Assembly (NCBI RefSeq): GCF_000270245.1
Contig: NC_015635.1
Coordinates: forward strand, 3,534,001 to 3,598,000
DNA from: Microlunatus phosphovorus NM-1
Lineage (GTDB): Bacteria > Actinomycetota > Actinomycetes > Propionibacteriales > Propionibacteriaceae
Direction: 5' to 3'
Length of the DNA stretch: 64,000 nucleotides
Part shown: one piece after another, positions 16,585-24,427 of the stretch
Layout of the letters: every line of letters begins with the position of its first letter
Numbering within the stretch: position 1 is the stretch's first letter
Notes under the pieces: model-generated
What the model was told of the DNA's origin: nothing
The model's input: only the letters and a program-made list of their open reading frames with translations
The model's database searches: none
Position numbers and translations under genes: made by a program

Positions 16585-18782
16585 ATATTGTTCTTACGCA
16601 AGGGACGTTACAAAGGCTCCTCGTTGAAGACTGGCCAATTGATACCGACCTTCGGGTTCTTCCGGACACCTTGACCGACTCAGTTGGCGTTTGGACAGAC
16701 GAGTCGTCACTGTTCCTATACTCCACCTTTGACGACAACTCGGACCAACTCATTGTCGCCCCGAATCTCGATCTTACTGCGGTGCCCAAGGAGGCATACT
16801 CGGCTATGTGGCAGCGAGTGAGTTCAATGGCGCTCCTCGCTCGCGAGAGGAAGCTGCAAATCCCCCGCGCATGGGGCCAGTACCGCAATAAGAACAAGGT
16901 CGCGTTCGCTGCTGTGCCTCACAACTTCGGCGCATACCGCTGGAACGCCGAGATACATCCTGAGGGCACTAACGATCTCGTATTATGGTCGCTGGAGATT
17001 GACAAAACCACGCTGCTTGACGGATTCGCACCTCCGAGTGGGGTTTGGCGCGACCTGCGACGAGAATGGATGCGCCACCGGCAACTAAGTCAAGATGAGC
17101 TTGCGCCGGAGGCTCAGTCGAAAATTGGGCTAACCAGTTCGATTGAACTCGATGCCGCAACGTTTGGTGCGGTAACTGGCGGCGCCTCGTACGACGACTG
17201 GTTGACAAGGCTTACGAAAAAGCAAAAAGAATTTGTCGACTCGCCGTCGTCGCCTTCAGTCAAACTCCGTGGCCCCGCCGGCAGTGGCAAGACGCTTACT
17301 CTTGAATTGAAGCTGCTTACGGAACTGTATAGGGGTAGGTTGAATCAAGCTTCCGATCGTCGCTACCTATTTGCAACCCATAGTTGGTCAGTGGCCGAGC
17401 AGGTCTCAGAGGCGCTGCAGCGCCTGGACACGAGCGGTTCTCTGTCCGAAGTCGACGTTTTCCCTCTCTTGACTATCGCGGAGGTTGTTGCCGGAGCAAC
17501 GTTCGCGGAATTCGACATTCTGGGTGAGGACAGCCAGTCTGGTAAAGTGCAGCAATTGGAACTCATCGATGAGATCGTTGAAGACATCCTTACCGGAGAT
17601 TGGCTGGCTTTCGAGTCCCGAGTATCCGGTTGGATTAAATCTGCGATGCAGGCCGCGCAGGGCTCGCCTGAGCGAAATAGGCTGAACTGGGATCTCATGA
17701 TCGAGTTCGGGACCGTTCTCTCCGCTACTGGCATCCTTCCCGGGATAGCCGCCCGCGAACGCTATCGAGCTATACCTCGTGGACCCTGGATGATGCCGAT
17801 TCACAGCGACGCGGATCGGGATTTCGTCCTATTAGTCTATACTCGTCTCGTAGCGACGCTGAGATCGCAAGGCAAACTCACTTCGGATCAGGTCATAACT
17901 GATCTACTAAACTACCTGGAAACCTTTGCGTGGAATATTCGCCGCCGCGACGAGGGCTATGACCAAGTGTTCGTTGACGAATTGCACCTGTTCACCGAAC
18001 AGGAGCGACTTGCTCTACAATACCTGACCCGGGATCCCGACGCCTATCCAACACTATTCATGGCTTTGGATCCACGACAGTCGCCAACTGAGTTGTACAC
18101 GAACGTTGACTCCTCACAGATCAGCCGAGGAAGTACTGCGCGCCTTGACCTCGAGTTGGGTAGGGTAAATTCGGTCGAACTCACGACAGTTCACCGGTTC
18201 AGCCCGCAAATCTTAGCCCTGGTACAGCACATCAATAACAGTTACCCGGTTATGGATCTTGGCGAAGAATGGGAACTAGATCTCTCACACGTCAGCACCA
18301 CTTCGCCCTCTGGCCCCGTCCCTAGTCTGTTGATGGCAGAAGATGTGTCAACACAACGTCGCGATATCGACAGACTACTGCTAAACAATAGTGGTCAGCG
18401 CACGGCGATAATTGTCACAGATCCAGACGACCTGTACGACTATCTCGGATATCTCAATCTACCGCCGAATGTCAGGATGGTCGTTATCGATAACCGCGAC
18501 GCCGTGGAGAATCTGAGGTATGCGAAGCGAGCCGTTGTCCTCACCGCGGCCGAGTATGTCGCCGGCCTTCAGTTTGACAACGTGATCGTGGTCATCGGCG
18601 AAGCTGGTGCCGCAATCTCAAGCGGCAGGAGTAGTCACCGTCTCCGACGTCAGATTTCGAGTCTTTACGTTGCAATAACTCGTGCAACACGCACGGTCGC
18701 CATTTCTGCCCTGGTAGCAAGCGGTAAGGCGCCCGACGTCATCGAAGGAGCGGTCAGAGCCGGGGTCGTGAGGCAGTCGTAA
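16581..18782 (+). CDS. Superfamily 1 (UvrD/Rep-like) helicase with novel N-terminal region
   Basis: 733 residues. About 210 N-terminal residues match nothing I recognise. The helicase core follows: Q-motif-like LTKKQKEFVD (about 211), Walker A GPAGSGKT (231-238), Walker B/DExx variant QVFVDELHLF (DELH instead of DEAQ), motif III-like MALDPRQSPTE, TTVHRFSPQI, and motif VI SSLYVAITRATRTVAI. The order and spacing indicate an ATP-dependent SF1A translocase. Translation is coupled to the DCDI protein. A helicase next to a small unknown protein on a tRNA island resembles known antiphage architectures such as Gabija, but no GajA-like nuclease is present. It may act on foreign DNA or RNA (inference). 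Confidence 0.85.
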   Translation: MNIVLTQGTLQRLLVEDWPIDTDLRVLPDTLTDSVGVWTDESSLFLYSTFDDNSDQLIVAPNLDLTAVPKEAYSAMWQRVSSMALLARERKLQIPRAWGQYRNKNKVAFAAVPHNFGAYRWNAEIHPEGTNDLVLWSLEIDKTTLLDGFAPPSGVWRDLRREWMRHRQLSQDELAPEAQSKIGLTSSIELDAATFGAVTGGASYDDWLTRLTKKQKEFVDSPSSPSVKLRGPAGSGKTLTLELKLLTELYRGRLNQASDRRYLFATHSWSVAEQVSEALQRLDTSGSLSEVDVFPLLTIAEVVAGATFAEFDILGEDSQSGKVQQLELIDEIVEDILTGDWLAFESRVSGWIKSAMQAAQGSPERNRLNWDLMIEFGTVLSATGILPGIAARERYRAIPRGPWMMPIHSDADRDFVLLVYTRLVATLRSQGKLTSDQVITDLLNYLETFAWNIRRRDEGYDQVFVDELHLFTEQERLALQYLTRDPDAYPTLFMALDPRQSPTELYTNVDSSQISRGSTARLDLELGRVNSVELTTVHRFSPQILALVQHINNSYPVMDLGEEWELDLSHVSTTSPSGPVPSLLMAEDVSTQRRDIDRLLLNNSGQRTAIIVTDPDDLYDYLGYLNLPPNVRMVVIDNRDAVENLRYAKRAVVLTAAEYVAGLQFDNVIVVIGEAGAAISSGRSSHRLRRQISSLYVAITRATRTVAISALVASGKAPDVIEGAVRAGVVRQS

Positions 18783-18860
18783 CCTCTCCGGCGTGCGCCA
18801 CGCACCCGGTCTCGGGCCCACGCGGGCTGTGCGCTTGTGAGTGACAGGTCGAGTGACAGT

Positions 18861-18899
18861 TCCATCGGCATGCACCGTACGACCGTGCATGCCCATGGA
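18861..18899. terminator. Stem-loop between convergent island genes
   Basis: Arms 18861-18875 and 18885-18899 are reverse complements at 14 of 15 positions around a 9-base loop. The core arms are GGCATGCAC/GTGCATGCC. It lies between the stop of the helicase gene (18782) and the stop of the opposite-strand gene (18988), the expected place for a bidirectional terminator. There is no strong T-tract. Confidence 0.55.
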
Positions 18900-18987
18900 T
18901 GGCTCTCGGCGTAGGCCGGCCTCGCGACGCCACCCGGCCCCGGATGGCATGGAAGCGGTCGCTATGGACATGGCCAACTGTCTCGGA

Positions 18988-20211
18988 TCATCGTGTAACT
19001 CCCAATGCGGCTCTATGCGCCCAAGCGAGGCGCAGGCAGCCCTTGGCGGCGACTCCAACCCGGCTGTCATCACAGAACTGATCGACGTTGTGTTGGTTAA
19101 ATTCGAAACCGCGTTGCCGACCCTCGGTCACGACGACACCCTCCGAGTTCTTCTCGACAAAACTAGGAAGCTCGGATGCAAGCCGCTCCCTTTCCCCCAC
19201 TGCGACAGCGAGCAGGCTCGGCCATAGGGAGAGCGGGTCAATGCCGAGCCCAAGAAGACTGACGCGAAGATCTCCGTCGTCTGCAAGGCGACGGAGGGTC
19301 GAAAGTGGAGCAGCTCCGTAGTCGACCGGCGCGCCGGAGTGGCCGTCCGCTTCCCCCATTCCGAGCAGTTCCTCGCAGAACTCTCGCGCGAAGCACTTCC
19401 ACAGGCTGGCTTCTCCTGCCGCGTCCATTACATGCTCACTCGAAGGCTGCAACTGTCCGCCAAAGACGTGCTTGAAGGCACCGTCTGAGGCGACCGCCTT
19501 TTCATCGCGCGCATGCAGGGCGAAGCTTGTGCGACCGTCGGGTTCATTAATGAGCAGCAACCAAGTGAGCGCTGGCACACTGACTCTGCGCGATAAGTCA
19601 AACGGATCACCTATTGATTCCCTAAGCGATGTCGGAATGCCTGCCCGGTGTATCGAGAACTCGTGCGCGAGCGATTCGCAAACGTCAAGCATTTCGAAGA
19701 AGCTTGCGAGACCCAATTCAAGGTGCACTGTTCCTTCTTGAGCAACTTCAAAGTCTCGCAGATCGTAGCTCAGTCCGTCCCAAAAGAGCGTCGGCCTCAA
19801 TGATGGGAAGTGTCCGATCGCACCCGAATACGTACGGATTCCCTTACGAACCAGCGAAGGTGGTATCAGACTGGCGGAACCAATCGAATCACCACTTGTT
19901 CGCGTTTCCCGACGTGAGGGGCTGTAATGAATGATCACATCGTCAAGCAAGACGGGCGCGGGAAGCGTCCATTCCGGCGCAGTCAGACAAGGCGTTCCAC
20001 CGATGTGCAACCTGCTCTCGTAATCGAGCTCAGCCAGTCCAACTAGTTCTGCCCGATTGCGGACAAGTGCTAGACGTTCGGTTTGGAAACGATCCTCTGA
20101 CTTTAGAGCGCGCTCTCGTCGAAAGGCTGGTAGTGCCACAAACACGGCTACCACTCCGGCAATAGCGGCTACAACTGCAAGAATGATGCCTACCGTCGCA
20201 GACGTCCACAC
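18988..20211 (-). CDS. Membrane-anchored protein with Nudix-box-like helix (function unknown)
   Basis: 407 residues from GTG 20211, or 433 from TTG 20289; the first gives a normal N-terminal anchor. One transmembrane helix (VGIILAVVAAIAGVVAVFVAL) is followed by a basic linker and a cytoplasmic domain of about 360 residues. Residues CFAREFCEELLGMGE match the helix of the Nudix box (RExxEExxG) with one extra residue before the glycine; the upstream Nudix glycine/glutamate spacing is less clear. Anchored Nudix-type domains are known as nucleotide-signal sensors or effectors in bacterial conflict systems, which suits the island, but this is inference. It is convergent with the helicase operon and has lower GC than the chromosome. 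Confidence 0.65.
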   Translation of the reverse strand: MWTSATVGIILAVVAAIAGVVAVFVALPAFRRERALKSEDRFQTERLALVRNRAELVGLAELDYESRLHIGGTPCLTAPEWTLPAPVLLDDVIIHYSPSRRETRTSGDSIGSASLIPPSLVRKGIRTYSGAIGHFPSLRPTLFWDGLSYDLRDFEVAQEGTVHLELGLASFFEMLDVCESLAHEFSIHRAGIPTSLRESIGDPFDLSRRVSVPALTWLLLINEPDGRTSFALHARDEKAVASDGAFKHVFGGQLQPSSEHVMDAAGEASLWKCFAREFCEELLGMGEADGHSGAPVDYGAAPLSTLRRLADDGDLRVSLLGLGIDPLSLWPSLLAVAVGERERLASELPSFVEKNSEGVVVTEGRQRGFEFNQHNVDQFCDDSRVGVAAKGCLRLAWAHRAALGVTR

Positions 20212-20289
20212 TTCGTTACGCCCCCAAACTCTCACGGACCATCGGCGGCATTGACCGTCTAACCACGCCGGTGGGCGGTACTCAATCAA

Positions 20290-20807
20290 AGGGACTTGGA
20301 GACTATCCTTCGGACGGACTGCATGTCATCGTCTCGGCTTCACTCGTTGTGCTTGTGGGCGCCTGACACGCAGGCCTGACGACCATGCGCAAGCGATAGC
20401 ACGGCTTCACCCGAGTATTGACAAGTCTAGCGTTCTAGCCATGCCGGCACGGCGCGTGGCTCAGGCGAGGCTAGGTTGGCTGTGCTTCTGGGTTCCGATC
20501 TGGCGGCAGGTTGCCAGGCAACCGTTCCACTTCGGGGTACCTCTAGCTTGTGACCCAACCCCAGCAGAGGCGATGCTGCGATAGTCGCGCCCAGCGCCCG
20601 CCCATGCGGCCAGCATGTCCTCGCGCGCCTCTGGTGTCGGGTGTCCGCTACGATCGCAGTGCGACTTGTAATACGGCGCCGAACGGCGTCCTGACTTCTC
20701 AGTTTGCAGCAGTGCAGTGCAGCAGCACGCTCGGTGAAGTGTGGCGGTCGCCGATCCTGGGCTGTGCCGAAGCCTCGTGGCCGACACCGAGGGGGCGGTC
20801 GGGACTT
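20290..20807. other. Gene-free right flank of the island
   Basis: About 500 bases between the Nudix-like gene and attR. I see no supportable gene and no integrase remnant. There is a run of GCAGCAGTGCAGTGCAGCAG around 20707-20726. A related GTGCAGCAG-rich run lies near the other end of the island at about 13674-13700. The pair could be old arm-type recombinase sites. Confidence 0.45.
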
Positions 20808-20852
20808 CCTTACAAGCAGGTGGTCGGGGGTTCGAGTCCCTCTGCTCCCACC
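20808..20852 (+). other. attR: right 45-bp attachment repeat (tRNA-Val 3' half)
   Basis: Exact copy of 13584-13628. It contains the anticodon loop, T-arm and 3' acceptor strand but no 5' half, so it is not a functional tRNA. It marks the chromosomal end of the island; ordinary high-GC sequence resumes with the reductase gene. Confidence 0.88.
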
Positions 20853-20939
20853 GATGGGTCGTTGTCCAAACTGATGACGCCCTCCCTCCGGTCACCAACT
20901 GACTGCGCGGCTCCGGGTGAGCATACATACCCTGAGGTC

Positions 20940-21707
20940 ATGGGCCACAACCTGCCAAAGGTGATCATCACGACGACGGCCTCGATCGACGGCCGCATCA
21001 CGCTCAGCCGCGATGCTCGGCTCATCCAGCCGGAGGCCGCCCGACGCTGGGCGACGATGAAACCGGACGGCGCGGACGAACTCCTCGGGTCGCGCCGGGC
21101 CGAGCACGGCGCCACGGTGACCATCGAGGGCAGTGGCAGCTTTGTCGATGACGACGGCCCACCCATCGTGCTGCCGAACCCCGAGCTCCCGGAATCGGAG
21201 CTACGGCGCGACGTCATTCCTCGGCGCACGCCGCTGTGGTTTGTCGTGGCCGACAGCCGAGGCCGGGTGGACTGGTCGTTCACCGGCGACGACACCACGT
21301 CCCTGCTGATCCTCGTGTGCGACGCGACTCCGCTGGGATATCTACAACTCCTACGCGACAAGGGCATTAGCTACCTGAACGCCGGGCGCGAGCAGGTTGA
21401 CCTCGAAGAAGGACTGGCCAAGATCGCCGCGACTCTGGGTGCCCACACGGTGGTTGCCGACTCCGGCGGCACGTTCAACGCCGCCCTGCTCAGGGCGGGC
21501 CTCGTCGACGAGATCGATGTCGTCATCCTGCCGGGTCTCATCGGCGGCACCGGGACACCCTCGATCATGGACGGCAACCCGCTGGGCAGCACGGGACTGC
21601 CGATCCGCACTGAACTCATCGACGCTCAGATCACCCCCACAGGAATGGTCCGCACCCGCTATCGCGTGATCAACGAGTCCGGACCCAAGGCCGAACAGCG
21701 CGTCTGA
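20940..21707 (+). CDS. RibD C-terminal / dihydrofolate reductase family protein
   Basis: 255 residues with GAGGT just before the ATG. The N-terminus VIITTTASIDGRITLSRD is the DHFR-like first strand and substrate loop. GAHTVVADSGGTFNAALL and LVDEIDVVILPGLIGG form the characteristic NADPH-binding half of RibD-type reductases. These enzymes reduce the ribosyl group of a riboflavin precursor or related pyrimidines, but stand-alone members often have unknown substrates. It lies immediately outside attR and so belongs to the chromosome. Confidence 0.82.
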   Translation: MGHNLPKVIITTTASIDGRITLSRDARLIQPEAARRWATMKPDGADELLGSRRAEHGATVTIEGSGSFVDDDGPPIVLPNPELPESELRRDVIPRRTPLWFVVADSRGRVDWSFTGDDTTSLLILVCDATPLGYLQLLRDKGISYLNAGREQVDLEEGLAKIAATLGAHTVVADSGGTFNAALLRAGLVDEIDVVILPGLIGGTGTPSIMDGNPLGSTGLPIRTELIDAQITPTGMVRTRYRVINESGPKAEQRV

Positions 21708-21795
21708 ATCAGCGAGATGTGGTGGCGAGCCGATAGGCGCGGGACGCACGGTACGCCGCTCCTGCCGTGCGTCAGTTTCGACGCATATCCCCAGA

Positions 21796-22998
21796 TCAGG
21801 CGGCAAGCTGGTCGATGAAACCCAGGATCTGTTCCTGAAGAGCCGGAAATGCTCCATCGAGTGGGGGCTCTGACAGGACCGCTGCGCGGAGTTCCTCGAG
21901 TGTGGCGTCTACCGTCGCTGGCGCACGGCGAAGGCCCCACGATGCGAACTCGGCGGCGAGATCCTCGCCGGTGATCTCGCCATGCCGATACTTTCCGTTG
22001 ACAGCCAGCGCCATCCGACCGTCGTTCGGCAGATGAGCCTGCGGCACGACGTCGTACGCGGGTGCGATCGTCACCTCACCGTCAGCAAGGTGGAGCAGAC
22101 CGAGATTCTTGGTGTGCAGGTCCAGATTGCCGATCCCGGCCGCGAACACGACCATCCGGGCAAGACGCCGCAGGTCGGCTTCCGAAGCATGGGTCTTCAG
22201 GGCGTCGGCAACGCGCCGGAGACTGACCACACCGCCGATCTCCTGATATTTCTGGTTGCCGCCGGCGCCAAGCACTTGGCTGAGGTCCTCTTGGTGGACC
22301 CGCTCACCACCGATCCGGTCGTAGCGCTCGATGACAAGCGTTGGCAGACCGACGAACTGCTCGATCGACGTCGCGAAGTCGGCCAGGCCGAGACGGCGAG
22401 CAAGTCGCGAGCCGTACTCCTCGTCGTAGATCACGGTCGCCTTGTCGCCACCAAGCCGCGGCTTGAGGATGTGAGTCGTCGGGTAGCCACCGAGAGCCTG
22501 TGCCCAGCCGGTCGGTGTGCGGACAAGGACGATCTTCGGCTGCACACCGCCGAGCGACGACTTGCCCAGCTGCGGGTCGTTGGCCAGCGGAGACCCGATC
22601 GGATCCTCCAACAGGGCGCGGATCTCAGCCCCGGTCACCGTACGCGTGGCGGGTGTCTTGGGCTCGGTCGGATCGTCGAGGTCCCAGATCTGGAGGGCAC
22701 CGGCCACATCACGACCGTAGCGAGCCAGAAAGGCCGGTGTGTCATCGCGCCGCAGGCCGCCTTGGGCGAGTAGGTAGTCGTACTGATCGCCCTCGGGCAG
22801 CAACTCGGCGAACCAGTTGCGCCGCCGGGCGACCCGATCACGTCGCTGCGCCGGTGTCAGAGGGATCGCTACTGACAGCACCTGGCTGTTCGCGCCGAAC
22901 CGTTCGATCCCCTCCTCCGTCGGGCAGAAGTCGAACGTACGCGCATCCCTCTCAAGCCGTCCAACGATCGTGCCGTACAGCTCAACTGCGAGGCGCAT
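21796..22998 (-). CDS. hipA: HipA-type serine/threonine kinase toxin
   Basis: 400 residues. HipA kinases phosphorylate targets such as glutamyl-tRNA synthetase and cause growth arrest. Visible marks are the N-terminal subdomain (ELYGTIVGRLERDAR, then NWFAELLPEGD), the ATP-loop region KSSLGGVQPKIVLV, a lysine in THILKPR, the catalytic loop AAGIGNLDLHTKNLGLL and the metal site APAYDVVPQ. It overlaps the 3' end of the hipB-like gene by 17 bases, the normal toxin-antitoxin order. The catalytic residues appear intact. Confidence 0.92.
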   Translation of the reverse strand: MRLAVELYGTIVGRLERDARTFDFCPTEEGIERFGANSQVLSVAIPLTPAQRRDRVARRRNWFAELLPEGDQYDYLLAQGGLRRDDTPAFLARYGRDVAGALQIWDLDDPTEPKTPATRTVTGAEIRALLEDPIGSPLANDPQLGKSSLGGVQPKIVLVRTPTGWAQALGGYPTTHILKPRLGGDKATVIYDEEYGSRLARRLGLADFATSIEQFVGLPTLVIERYDRIGGERVHQEDLSQVLGAGGNQKYQEIGGVVSLRRVADALKTHASEADLRRLARMVVFAAGIGNLDLHTKNLGLLHLADGEVTIAPAYDVVPQAHLPNDGRMALAVNGKYRHGEITGEDLAAEFASWGLRRAPATVDATLEELRAAVLSEPPLDGAFPALQEQILGFIDQLAA

Positions 22999-23227
22999 CG
23001 TCGCCCTCCCAAGTCGCGGCGAACTCCAGACCGGTGACGCGGGCGATGCTCAGCAGCCGGCGGATGTAGATGGTTGCCTTGCCTGATTCGATCTCACTGA
23101 TTGTGCTCTGCGGTACGTCCAGCTCCGCTGCCAGTTGCCTTTGGGTCAGGCCGCGGGCGAGGCGGGCCTGTTGCACGGCAAGCCCGAAGTCGGCGGGCGA
23201 TCGCAGCCGCGCCGTATGTCTCGTCAT
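22982..23227 (-). CDS. hipB: HipB-type XRE antitoxin
   Basis: An 81-residue DNA-binding protein from ATG 23227 (MTRHTARLRSPADFG). The Cro/CI helix-turn-helix is ARLARGLTQRQLAAELDVPQ followed by STISEIESGKATIYIRRLL. It neutralises the HipA kinase and represses its own operon. Two palindromes lie just upstream (23243-23260 and 23271-23286). A longer in-frame extension to 23350 covers those sites and is therefore rejected as the start. Confidence 0.9.
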   Translation of the reverse strand: MTRHTARLRSPADFGLAVQQARLARGLTQRQLAAELDVPQSTISEIESGKATIYIRRLLSIARVTGLEFAATWEGDDAPRS

Positions 23228-23242
23228 GACAACCCCTACTCG

Positions 23243-23286
23243 TATCGTGATTTCACGATACAGCACCACGATCGGAAAATTCCGAT
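23243..23286. promoter_or_regulatory. Two palindromic operators before hipBA
   Basis: TATCGTGA-TT-TCACGATA (23243-23260) is a perfect 8+8 palindrome beginning 16 bases before the hipB start. ATCGGAA-AA-TTCCGAT (23271-23286) is a second, 7+7 palindrome. Paired palindromes overlapping the promoter are the known way HipB autoregulates, although the sequences differ from the E. coli site. Confidence 0.75.
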
Positions 23287-23653
23287 AGTCGAGCGCCGGG
23301 TCTGATTCACAGAGATCGGCGCCGGCAGCCGTTCGCGTCTGACGCAACACGGAGGTCTCTGGAAGCGATTCGGCCGTGACAGGGTCAGCGCACCCGGCAG
23401 ATGTGTATCACAAGCGCCCTCAGATCTGTATCGCAGAACATGCGGGATTTGTACAGTAGGGACGGGCAGGCCCCCGACGACGTATCAGAGCTGACGGGAC
23501 GCAAGCTGGCCTGATGGGGTCCCGGACGGGTGTCAACGGCCAGGAGATCCTGCCCATTGGCGGCCATGAGATCTGCCCGCCGGTGGCCAGCAGAAGTGCC
23601 CGGTGATGGCCAGATGATCTGCCCACCTGTGGCGGGTCTGGCCATCGACGCGG

Positions 23654-24427
23654 TTAGTGCAGGGGCATCACTCCTTTGCCGTTGAGGGCTTGGGTGAGGC
23701 GGATCGAGTCGCCGCTGGTTTGGCAGATGTGGGCGTGATGGAGGAGTCGGTCGACGGTGGCGGTGGCCAGGGTTTTGGGCATCAGCTCGTCGAAGCCGGC
23801 CGGGTGGAGGTTCGACGACAACGCGATCGAGCGTTTCTCGTAGGCGGCGTCGACGATCCGGTAGAGCCCTTCGGCGGCGTCGTGGGACACCGGGAGTAGC
23901 CCGATGTCATCGATGATCACGAGTTCGGCCCGCAGGATCCGGGCGACGGCTTTGGTGACGGTGTCGTCGGCGCGGTGGGCGGCGACGAGACCGCCGAGGT
24001 GTTCCAGGGTGAACCAGGCCACGGCTCGGCCGGTTTCGATGACGGCTTGGCCGAGGGCTTCGAGGAAGAACGTCTTGCCGGTGCCGGACGGTCCGCAGAC
24101 CACCAGGTTCTCCCGCCGGTGCACCCATTCCAGGGTTTGCAGTGCCTGCTGGGTCGGTGCCGGGATGGAGGAGATCGCCGGGTTCCAGGCGGCGAAGGTC
24201 TTCCCGGTGGGGAACCCGGCGGCTTTCCGGCGATGCGCCAGCATCGACCGGCTCCGGCCGGCGACCTCTTCGACCAGGAGGGCTTTGACGATCTCGACCG
24301 GTTCCCAGCGTTGCGCTTTGGCGGTGGCGAACAGCTCCGGCGCCAGCCCGCGGGCATACGGCATCTTCAGCTGCCGCATCAGCTGCTCCACCTCGACCGG
24401 CAGCGCCGGTGCGGATGCCGCGGTCAT
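23654..24427 (-). CDS. istB: IS21-family helper ATPase IstB
   Basis: 257 residues. An AAA+ ATPase that assists IstA in target selection and strand transfer. Walker A is CGPSGTGKTFFLEALG, Walker B is LVIIDDIGLLP, and the sensor-region string is RSIALSSNLHPAGFDEL; the C-terminal region ends DRLLHHAHICQTSGDSIRLT. The start overlaps the istA stop by four bases, so translation is coupled. No disruption is seen. Confidence 0.93.
   Translation of the reverse strand: MTAASAPALPVEVEQLMRQLKMPYARGLAPELFATAKAQRWEPVEIVKALLVEEVAGRSRSMLAHRRKAAGFPTGKTFAAWNPAISSIPAPTQQALQTLEWVHRRENLVVCGPSGTGKTFFLEALGQAVIETGRAVAWFTLEHLGGLVAAHRADDTVTKAVARILRAELVIIDDIGLLPVSHDAAEGLYRIVDAAYEKRSIALSSNLHPAGFDELMPKTLATATVDRLLHHAHICQTSGDSIRLTQALNGKGVMPLH

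Larger units (their letters stand above)
13584..20852. mobile_element. Genomic island integrated at tRNA-Val
   Basis: The outermost features are two identical 45-bp repeats, 13584-13628 inside tRNA-Val and 20808-20852. About 7.2 kb lies between them: an IS1380 relic, a two-gene helicase operon and a convergent membrane/Nudix-like gene. The interior is plainly less GC-rich; for example, 16561-16620 has 26 G or C in 60 by my count, whereas flanking genes are GC-rich throughout. No integrase or excisionase frame is recognisable, so the island appears immobilised. Confidence 0.85.

Noticed and set aside
15745-18782. Gabija (GajAB) system
   Set aside because: The helicase could stand for GajB, but the partner has no OLD-family ATPase or TOPRIM motifs, so it is not GajA.
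20461-20928. Minus-strand frame of 155 codons containing WEQRDSNPRPPACK
   Set aside because: The string is the antisense translation of the tRNA half at attR. No domain or ribosome site supports a gene.
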